Origin: JAXGTD01 sp040775095 | GTDB lineage: Bacteria > Pseudomonadota > Gammaproteobacteria > Chromatiales > Chromatiaceae | Assembly: GCA_040775095.1 (NCBI GenBank) | Contig: JAXGTD010000129.1 | Span: 1 to 11,506 of the forward strand | Reading direction: 5' to 3' | DNA length: 11,506 nucleotides | Shown: piece by piece, positions 6,589 to 11,506 of the stretch | Numbering within the stretch: the stretch's first letter is position 1 | Layout: every line of letters starts with the position of its first letter | Notes under the pieces: model-generated | The model's database searches: none | What the model was told of the DNA's origin: nothing | Seen by the model: only the letters and a program-made list of their open reading frames with translations | Program-made: the position numbers and the translations under genes

Positions 6589-7335
6589 ATGGGACTTCTC
6601 CAGCACCATCATGTAGTTGACACCCAGCCAGCGACTGAGGTGAAACCCGCGATTGAATGGATTCACACGCACGCCGGTCCGATCCACGACCTTGAACCCG
6701 GCGCCAAGCCCGGCGCTGATCTGCGCCGGCTTGACCAGCTTGCGGAACTGATGCGTCCCCTTCGGTAGCCAGCGCAGCAGATATTCTGCCCCCAGGATGG
6801 CGACGACCCACGCGGCCAGGGTCCGGTTGATGGTCGCCACCACGGTGACCCCGCCAGGGCGCACCAGCCGCCCGCAACTGGCAAGGAACTCCGGCAGGCG
6901 TCCGACGTGCTCGACGACCTCCATGTTCAGCACCACGTCGAAGGTCTCGCCACCCAGGGCCAGGTCGTCGACGCTGATCAGGCGGTAGTCGATGACGAGC
7001 CCGGCCTGCTCGGCATGGGCGCGCGCCACGCGGACATTCTTCTCGGTGATCTCGATACCCGTTACCTGGGCGCCCAGGCGCGCGACCGATTCACTCAGGA
7101 TGCCGCCGCCGCAGCCGATATCGAGGATGCGCAGACCCTCCAGCGGGCGGGCGGCCCCGGCATCGCGGCCGAAGATCCTGCAAAGCCGTTCCCGAAGGTA
7201 CCTCACCCGAAAGGCGTTGAGCCTGTGCAGCGGCCAGAATGGGCCATGCTCGTCCCACCAACGGTGGGCGAGCTTCTCGAAATTGGCGATCTCGGCGGGA
7301 TCGATGTCAGGGCCGGTGAGGTGAACCCCGGTCAT
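6586..7335 (-). CDS. ubiG: Ubiquinone biosynthesis O-methyltransferase, alphaproteobacterial type
   Basis: Uses S-adenosylmethionine for both O-methylations of the ubiquinone ring. The 249 residues cover the whole family: an N-terminal FEKLAHRWWDEHGPFWPLHRLN (about 19-40), the SAM-binding DIGCGGG at 72-78 with acidic Glu95 ending strand 2, NMEVVEHV in the middle, and GTHQFRKLVKP plus VNYMMVLEK near the end. Several blocks (RPLEGLRILDIGCGGG, LNMEVVEHV, ATINRT, GAEYLLRWLPKGTH) read like alphaproteobacterial UbiG rather than the E. coli type, which has a shorter N-terminal part and CMEMLEHV. The start at 7333-7335 is the first ATG in frame; no strong Shine-Dalgarno is seen. It is divergent from the CNNM genes. 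Confidence 0.95.
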   Translation of the reverse strand: MTGVHLTGPDIDPAEIANFEKLAHRWWDEHGPFWPLHRLNAFRVRYLRERLCRIFGRDAGAARPLEGLRILDIGCGGGILSESVARLGAQVTGIEITEKNVRVARAHAEQAGLVIDYRLISVDDLALGGETFDVVLNMEVVEHVGRLPEFLASCGRLVRPGGVTVVATINRTLAAWVVAILGAEYLLRWLPKGTHQFRKLVKPAQISAGLGAGFKVVDRTGVRVNPFNRGFHLSRWLGVNYMMVLEKSH

Positions 7336-7479
7336 GGCCAGCGGGCTCCATGCGGTGACTTACCTGCAAGATTGCCCTGATCTAGAGGCATTGCAAGCCG
7401 CCGCCGGACGGAGCGCGCACCGGCCGCTCGTCGTCGTGCCGATGGCCGTTGCGGGGCCGCTGACGCTCGGGTAGGCTGC
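7336..7479. promoter_or_regulatory. Divergent spacer between ubiG and the CNNM pair
   Basis: The 144 bases between two divergent starts must hold promoters for both unless transcription comes from farther away. The best plus-strand candidate is TTACCT (7360-7365), 17 bases, TAGAGG (7383-7388). On minus, TTGCAA is followed 16 bases later by a poor CAATCT. Both are weak matches. No operator is recognised. Confidence 0.25.
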
Positions 7480-9003
7480 ATGCCACCGCAGTACCCACCC
7501 CGCGCACCGCCTCACGCCGTGAATGCCGCCACCGGCCCCGACCCCGAGGGCCTCATCCTCTGGCTGTTGGCTCAGCCGGGCCTTTGGTGGGCCGATCTCG
7601 AGGCATTCGTCCGCTGCGACCCCGCGCTGCTTTGGCAACCGGACATGATCGCGCGCATCATCCTGCAAGGTCTTCTGCTGTTTGGCTCGGCGTTTTTCTC
7701 GGGCTCGGAAACGGCGCTGTTCTCGCTCTCACGGCTCGATCTGCAGGAACTGCGCCGGCGCCGAAACCCACGGGTCGGGACACTCCAGGCGCTGCTCGAC
7801 CAGCCGCGCCGGTTGATCATCTCGGTCCTCTGCGGCAATCAGCTGATCAACATCGCAGCGGTCGCCAATATGACAGGCATCCTGGTCAGCCTCTATGACG
7901 AGGAGCGCGCCGGGGTGATCAATGTGCTGGTCATGGTGCCGCTGCTGCTTCTGTTTGGTGAGATCACTCCCAAGACCATCGCCATGTCCAATCCGGTTGC
8001 CGTGAGCGCCCGCCTCGTCGCGGCCCCGATGGCGCTGTGGGTACGCGTGGTCGCGCCGCTGCGCGCGCTGCTGCGGTTGGTCTCCGACCGGATCACGACC
8101 TGGCTGGTCGGTGGTGAGAAGGCGGCCGAAAATATCCTGCAGATCGATGAGTTCCGCACCATTGTCGACGAGGTGGTCAGGGACGGCGAGCTCCACGCCA
8201 GCGAGCGCACGCTGATCTACCACCTGCTCGATGCCGGGGCCACCGAGATCGTGCAGATCATGACGCCACGCACGCGGATGGCCTTCATCGATGGGGACAT
8301 GGGCGTCACAGAGGCGCTGGATCGCTTCCGCGCCCTGCGTCACTCCCGGGTGCCGGTCTACCGCGGCCAGCTCGACAGTCTGATCGGCTTTCTGCATCTC
8401 GAGACCGTGCTTCCCCTCGTGCTCGACAAGCCGGACCTGTCCGGAAAGCGGCTCGACGACCTGGTCAGCCCACTGGTGGTAGCGCCCCCAACCAAACGCG
8501 TCGACGAGATGTTCGACTTCTTTCAGGCCAACAACACCCGGGCCGCGCTGGTGATCGACGAGTTCGGCGGCGTGGAGGGCATTGTTACCATCCGTGACGT
8601 GCTGACCTTTATCTTTGGCCACCTCTCCGGCGAGACCAAGGGCCAGGCGCTCTATCACGAGCGCGACGAAAACGTCTATGAGGTGCCTGGCGACATGAAG
8701 CTCACCGACTTCAACGATCTGACCAACTTCGGCATCTGGGACCCGCGCATGACCACCATCGCCGGTGTCGCCTTCCGCCACCTCGACCGCCTGCCGCGGA
8801 CCGGCGACCAGGTCTCGGTCGAGGACTGTGCAATCAAGGTGCTCGAGATGGACGGCCAGCGCATCGCGAGAGTCCGCGTCTCGCGCGGCCCGAGTGCCGA
8901 CCGCGAGCCCAACGGCGACGTCGCCCACCCCGCCGAACCGCCGACGCGGACCGATGGGGCCCCGAAGGCGCCGGGGTCCGCCGCCGACGGCGCACCGGAG
9001 TAA
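7480..9003 (+). CDS. CNNM/CorC-HlyC family membrane protein (first of tandem pair)
   Basis: Inner-membrane protein of the family that includes CorC, MpfA and animal CNNMs, linked to Na+-coupled Mg2+ export or Mg2+ homeostasis. Of 507 residues, the DUF21/CNNM membrane domain (about 56-230) has a first helix ending in FFSGSETALFSLS, two further hydrophobic segments, and the conserved FGEITPKT. A CBS pair follows (about 261-380; MTPRTRMAFID and VIDEFGGVEGIVTIRDVL), then a CorC_HlyC domain (about 400-475) and a Pro/Ala/Asp/Glu-rich, probably disordered tail. The first 55 residues precede the usual family start; GTG at 7519 or ATG at 7645 are alternative starts, and ATG 7480 has only a weak TAGG upstream. 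The stop is two bases before the next gene, implying coupling. Exact substrate is unproven. Confidence 0.9.
   Translation: MPPQYPPRAPPHAVNAATGPDPEGLILWLLAQPGLWWADLEAFVRCDPALLWQPDMIARIILQGLLLFGSAFFSGSETALFSLSRLDLQELRRRRNPRVGTLQALLDQPRRLIISVLCGNQLINIAAVANMTGILVSLYDEERAGVINVLVMVPLLLLFGEITPKTIAMSNPVAVSARLVAAPMALWVRVVAPLRALLRLVSDRITTWLVGGEKAAENILQIDEFRTIVDEVVRDGELHASERTLIYHLLDAGATEIVQIMTPRTRMAFIDGDMGVTEALDRFRALRHSRVPVYRGQLDSLIGFLHLETVLPLVLDKPDLSGKRLDDLVSPLVVAPPTKRVDEMFDFFQANNTRAALVIDEFGGVEGIVTIRDVLTFIFGHLSGETKGQALYHERDENVYEVPGDMKLTDFNDLTNFGIWDPRMTTIAGVAFRHLDRLPRTGDQVSVEDCAIKVLEMDGQRIARVRVSRGPSADREPNGDVAHPAEPPTRTDGAPKAPGSAADGAPE
8997..9000 (+). promoter_or_regulatory. Ribosome-binding site overlapping the first CNNM gene
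   Basis: GGAG is encoded in the last sense codons of the upstream gene, then TAA, two bases and the next ATG (spacer five). This fixes the downstream start and supports translational coupling. Confidence 0.7.
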
Positions 9004-9005
9004 GC

Positions 9006-10265
9006 ATGGACCCCTTCGTCGCGACCCCGATCATGTTGGTGCTGCTCCTGCTCGAGGGCTTCTTCTCCGGCAGCGAGATTGCGCTCGTGAATGCCGACAA
9101 GCTGCGACTGCGCGCGCGCGCCGGCAAGGGTCATCGTGGCTCCCGGCTGGCGCTGCGGCTGTTCCGCCGCCCGGAGGTGCTACTCACCACCACCCTGGTC
9201 GGCACCAACATCGCCGTCGTCACCCTGACCACGCTTGGGACGCTGCTGATGATCCAGCGCTTCGGCGAACCGGGGGAGCTGTATGCCTTCTTGCTCTTTA
9301 CCCCGTTGCTGCTGGTGTTCGGCGAGATCGTCCCAAAGAGCGTGTATCAGCAACAGGCCGATCAGCTCGCGCCGATTGTGGTGTATCCACTGCGCGCCTT
9401 TACAGGGGTGCTCTACCCCATTGTGCTGGCGTTCTCGCTGGTCGCGCGGGCCGCGGCCCGGTTGGCGCGCGGGCCCCGTTCCGAGTCGAGCCTGTTCATT
9501 ACGCGCCAGCAGATGGGCACCCTGGTGGACATGGCCGACCGCGGCGCCAAGGTCGACCTGTTCGACCGCCAGCGCATCGAGCGCGCGATGCGCTTCGCCA
9601 ACACCACGGTCGGCGAGGCGATGGTGCCGTTGGCCGAGATCACCGCGCTGAACCACCTGCGCAGCACCCGTGACGCGGTGGAGCTGGTCCGTCAGTCGGG
9701 CTTCAACCGCCTGCCCATCTACCAAGGCAACATCGGTAACCTGACCGGAATCGTCACCCTGACAGTGTGGGATCTGATGGACGAGGCGCTCACGGCGCGC
9801 CCCCTCGGTGACCTGGTGCGCCCGGGGCTGTACGTCTCGCCGCTGCAGCGCATCGACGAGCTGCTGCCCCTGCTGCGCGAGCGCGATGACCACATGGCAC
9901 TCGTGGTCGACGAGTTCGGCTCCGCCGTCGGTATGATCACAATGGAGGATATCCTGGAAGAGGTGGTCGGCGAGATCGAGGTTGGCTATGACTTCGACGT
10001 CTACCACCCGAAGCGCAAGCGCCACTACCAGCGCATGGAGGACGGACTCTACGAGTTTGACGCGCGCGTACCCATCTCCGACGTCAATGCCCTGCTCGGC
10101 ATCGACCTGCCGGCCACCGAGTTTCACACCGCCGGCGGCTTTGTCGAGACGCGGCTGCGCCACATCCCGCGGGTCGGTGAGTCGGTGGTCGAGCTCGGCT
10201 GGGGTTTCACCGTCATCGAGGCCAACGAACGCGCCGTGCTGAAGCTGCGCATCGAGCGGCGTTAG
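9006..10265 (+). CDS. CNNM/CorC-HlyC family membrane protein (second of tandem pair)
   Basis: A 419-residue paralogue of the preceding gene with the normal family length and no extensions. The first helix starts at residue 8 and contains EGFFSGSEIAL. Two more hydrophobic segments follow, with FGEIVPKS near residue 100. The CBS pair starts at MVPLAEITAL (206) and contains LVVDEFGSAVGMITMEDILEE (about 299-318). The CorC_HlyC domain (about 340-416) has the typical AGGFVETRLRHIPRVGE. CNNM proteins work as dimers, so two diverged coupled copies could form a heterodimer; this is inference. Both conserved membrane motifs (SGSE and GE-x-x-PK) are kept in both copies, so neither looks like an inactive partner. 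It was probably annotated as 'hemolysin' in older databases; a haemolytic role is unlikely here. Confidence 0.9.
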   Translation: MDPFVATPIMLVLLLLEGFFSGSEIALVNADKLRLRARAGKGHRGSRLALRLFRRPEVLLTTTLVGTNIAVVTLTTLGTLLMIQRFGEPGELYAFLLFTPLLLVFGEIVPKSVYQQQADQLAPIVVYPLRAFTGVLYPIVLAFSLVARAAARLARGPRSESSLFITRQQMGTLVDMADRGAKVDLFDRQRIERAMRFANTTVGEAMVPLAEITALNHLRSTRDAVELVRQSGFNRLPIYQGNIGNLTGIVTLTVWDLMDEALTARPLGDLVRPGLYVSPLQRIDELLPLLRERDDHMALVVDEFGSAVGMITMEDILEEVVGEIEVGYDFDVYHPKRKRHYQRMEDGLYEFDARVPISDVNALLGIDLPATEFHTAGGFVETRLRHIPRVGESVVELGWGFTVIEANERAVLKLRIERR

Positions 10266-10373
10266 AATTGGCTGGTGACCACAGCCGATCGGGGATGCGG
10301 CGTGCCTCGTTGGTACGTCTTCGGTATCAACATCGCGTCCAATCGGTGTGCATCGTTTAGACTCGTGCGCGGC

Positions 10374-10387
10374 GTGCTCGCGAGCAC
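10374..10387. repeat. Perfect 14-base palindrome
   Basis: GTGCTCGCGAGCAC is exactly self-complementary, with GCGGC and GCCGC outside it that could extend a cruciform with mismatches. It could be a dimeric regulator's operator for the RRM-invertase unit or a chance palindrome in GC-rich DNA. Confidence 0.4.
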
Positions 10388-10479
10388 TGCGTCTGCCGCC
10401 ATCGCGGGGTCGTACCCGCACCAAAGAGAACGCGGATCAGAAGCCCTCCCGGCATTGGATCAGCTCGCGAAGCTCGACG

Positions 10480-10544
10480 CGGTTTCCGTTCCGCTCCATG
10501 TTCTGTCACCTGGGTGACCGAACATGCCGGGCCTTCCATGGCCC
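10480..10544 (-). repeat. Dispersed 65-base structured repeat, copy B
   Basis: This is the inverted counterpart of 6423-6487, with the same 65-base length and 11 differences. In this copy stem 2 is longer: 13 of 14 positions pair, from CATGTTC to GAACATG around GTCACCCAGGTGAC with one G-A mismatch. It lies 53 bases before the RRM-like start, so if transcription begins upstream it would be part of that gene's leader. Flanking sites at 10452-10464 and 10556-10568 agree at 11 of 13 bases. Confidence 0.8.
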
Positions 10545-10551
10545 GACCCGC

Positions 10552-10572
10552 AAACGCCTTGAATCAGCGTTT
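10552..10572 (+). other. Hairpin just upstream of the RRM-like gene
   Basis: AAACGC (10552-10557) pairs with GCGTTT (10567-10572) over a 9-base loop, ending 15 bases before the Shine-Dalgarno. It could be a leader structure or the end of the dispersed repeat unit. Confidence 0.35.
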
Positions 10573-10587
10573 CCCAAACCCGAGCAT

Positions 10588-10591
10588 GAGG
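10588..10591 (+). promoter_or_regulatory. Ribosome-binding site of the RRM-like gene (fixes the start)
   Basis: GAGG lies six bases before the ATG at 10598. The in-frame ATG at 10586 overlaps this site, and the ATG at 10514 lies inside repeat copy B, so 10598 is preferred. Confidence 0.7.
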
Positions 10592-10597
10592 CGATTC

Positions 10598-10849
10598 ATG
10601 ACCCAAAAGATCATCGTCAGCAACCTACCCTCGGACGTCGGCGTCGAGGAGATCAGGTCCCTGCTCACCGAGGCCGGCGCCGAACAGGTGGGGGTCACGC
10701 TCAACAACGAGGGGGATGCCGACCTGGTCACCGCGGTGCTCGTACTGGCCGACATCGATCGGGCCGCCGCCGACCGGATCGCGGCCCGGATCAACGGCGC
10801 CCGCTACCGCGATCGCACCCTGGCCGCGTACGTGCCGCTGTTCATGTGA
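10598..10849 (+). CDS. Small RRM-fold protein with degenerate RNA-binding motifs
   Basis: The 83-residue protein has the length and order of a single RNA-recognition motif. Strand 1 is KIIVSNLPSDV (RNP2-like), then a helix, a loop with Asn-Asn-Glu-Gly, strand 3 TAVLVLAD, helix 2 DRAAADRIAARINGARY and RDRTLAAYVPLF at the end, like the 'LNG-x-x-Y-x-GR-x-L' signature of bacterial RRM proteins. The aromatic residues that normally stack on RNA are absent: the RNP2 aromatic is Ile, and the RNP1 stretch has Ala, Leu and Leu where Phe/Tyr usually sit. Canonical RNA binding is therefore doubtful; it may bind protein instead. It is 60 bases upstream of a GH100 invertase gene, and a joint transcript is likely. 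Start chosen by the GAGG site. Confidence 0.75.
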   Translation: MTQKIIVSNLPSDVGVEEIRSLLTEAGAEQVGVTLNNEGDADLVTAVLVLADIDRAAADRIAARINGARYRDRTLAAYVPLFM

Positions 10850-10852
10850 TCT

Positions 10853-10871
10853 GGGCCGGAGCTGCCGGCCC
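10853..10871 (+). other. Hairpin between the RRM-like and invertase genes
   Basis: GGGCCGG (10853-10859) pairs perfectly with CCGGCCC (10865-10871) around a 5-base loop, three bases after the stop codon. It has no T-tract. It may reduce read-through or protect the upstream message. Confidence 0.45.
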
Positions 10872-10909
10872 CGCCAAGACGCCGCCCACCACCACCGCGG
10901 AGACCCGAC

Positions 10910-11506
10910 ATGAACAGCCATGCCATCGCATCCGCCTATGCCATTCTGCACCGCGCGATCATGCACTACGAGGGGGAGCCGGTCGGCACCGTCGCCGCCG
11001 TCGCCTCCGACCTCGATGCCGTCGTTGCCGAGAACTATCTCGACTGCTTCGTGCGCGACTTCGTGCCCTCGGCGTTGGTCTTCATGGCCGATGGCGATTA
11101 CGCCATCGTGCGCCGATTTCTGTTGACGGTCCTGTCGATGCGCAGCCAGCACGAGCGCATCCACGGCCATGGGTTGGAGCCGGCCGTGCTGCCCGCCAGT
11201 TTCCGGGTGACCACCGACGGCGCCGGCAACGAGCAGATCCGGGCGGACTTTGGCGACCACGCCATCGGCCGGGTCGCGCCGGTCGACGCGATGATGTGGT
11301 GGGTCATTCTGCTTGGAATCTACGTACGGCGCAGCGGCGACAATGCCCTGCGCGAGAGCTCGTCGGTCCAGCGCGCGTTGCGCGGAATTCTCGAGCTGAG
11401 CCTGCGCGAGGGCTTCGAGGTGTTTCCGACCCTGCTGGTGCCAGACGGCTCGTTTATGATCGACCGCCGCATGGGTGTGCATGGCCATCCGCTGGAGATC
11501 CAGACC
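10910..11506 (+). CDS. Alkaline/neutral invertase, GH100 (N-terminal part, cut by window edge)
   Basis: GH100 enzymes hydrolyse sucrose to glucose and fructose in the cytosol and are best known from plants and cyanobacteria. The 199 visible codons match the family closely: ENYLDCFVRDFVPSAL with Asp50 at the position of the catalytic acid, LPASFRV, a DFGDHAIGRVAPVDAMMWWV block, FEVFPTLLVPDGS, and IDRRMGVHGHPLEIQ at the window edge. There is no signal peptide. The catalytic Glu lies farther on and cannot be seen. GGAG seven bases before the ATG supports the start. Full-length bacterial members are roughly 450-490 residues, so more than half is missing. The gene follows the RRM-like gene by 60 bases; no sucrose-synthesis gene is visible within the window. 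Confidence 0.92.
   Translation, partial: MNSHAIASAYAILHRAIMHYEGEPVGTVAAVASDLDAVVAENYLDCFVRDFVPSALVFMADGDYAIVRRFLLTVLSMRSQHERIHGHGLEPAVLPASFRVTTDGAGNEQIRADFGDHAIGRVAPVDAMMWWVILLGIYVRRSGDNALRESSSVQRALRGILELSLREGFEVFPTLLVPDGSFMIDRRMGVHGHPLEIQT

Larger units (their letters stand above)
10266..10597 (+). other. Spacer upstream of the RRM-like gene, no supported gene
   Basis: The 332 bases hold a perfect 14-base palindrome (10374-10387), the second copy of the dispersed repeat (10480-10544, minus), short direct repeats on both sides of it and a leader hairpin. A small open frame (10275-10517) has no ribosome-binding site and no recognisable motif, so I do not call it. TTTAGACT near 10356 is the best -10-like string, without a convincing -35. 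No T-tract terminator for the CNNM pair is visible. Confidence 0.5.

Noticed and set aside
7729..8928. Minus-strand open frame of 399 residues opposite the first CNNM gene
   Set aside because: Asp/His/Gln-rich shadow of an authentic membrane protein gene.
9180..10424. Minus-strand open frame of 414 residues opposite the second CNNM gene
   Set aside because: Same kind of shadow; no recognisable family and it runs into the spacer.
10275..10517. 80-residue plus-strand frame in the spacer before the RRM-like gene
   Set aside because: No ribosome site, no motif, runs into repeat copy B; probably chance.
10625..11488. Minus-strand open frame of 287 residues opposite the RRM-like and invertase genes
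   Set aside because: The plus strand carries recognisable RRM and GH100 blocks; the antisense product is His/Gly-rich without motifs.
1..11506. CRISPR array, tRNA, rRNA, or a defence system
   Set aside because: No regularly spaced repeats, no cloverleaf with the usual conserved loops noticed, and no nuclease, toxin or defence-type gene in either strand.

Overview
The window looks like a chromosomal segment of a GC-rich (about two thirds G+C by eye) Gram-negative proteobacterium, most likely a gammaproteobacterium. Divergent guaB-guaA and xseA is a common gammaproteobacterial arrangement, and XseA, GuaA and GuaB read as ordinary gammaproteobacterial proteins. UbiG instead resembles alphaproteobacterial versions. 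A GH100 neutral invertase at the right edge would suit a bacterium that stores or turns over sucrose. The lineage is inference; no rRNA or tRNA is present to fix it.

Layout, left to right. Positions 3-116 hold the last codons of a probable transposase, followed by an unusually AT-rich stretch (about 143-285). Next come guaA (291-1865) and guaB (1989-3455), both on the minus strand and making GMP from IMP through XMP, with a structured 123-base spacer between them. xseA (exonuclease VII large subunit) runs divergently on plus. It is followed by two GC-rich hairpins and, converging on it, a periplasmic di-heme cytochrome c peroxidase gene (5123-6190, minus). A 395-base spacer with a promoter, a structured leader and one copy of a dispersed repeat separates the peroxidase from ubiG (6586-7335, minus; ubiquinone O-methyltransferase). 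Divergent from ubiG, two translationally coupled CNNM/CorC-type membrane protein genes (7480-9003 and 9006-10265, plus) probably encode Mg2+/Na+ transport proteins. After a 332-base spacer carrying the second repeat copy come a small RRM-like gene (10598-10849) and the start of a GH100 invertase gene (10910 to the window edge), probably co-transcribed.

Most of this is housekeeping: purine synthesis, DNA repair, respiratory-chain and peroxide chemistry, and ion homeostasis. The least explained signals are a gapless 65-base repeat present twice in opposite orientation (6423-6487 plus; 10480-10544 minus; 54 of 65 bases identical, counted by hand) whose differences fall in loops or are partly compensated in a stem, and the pairing of a degenerate RRM-fold protein lacking the RNA-stacking aromatics with a GH100 invertase. 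No complete mobile element, CRISPR array, tRNA, rRNA or defence system was found.
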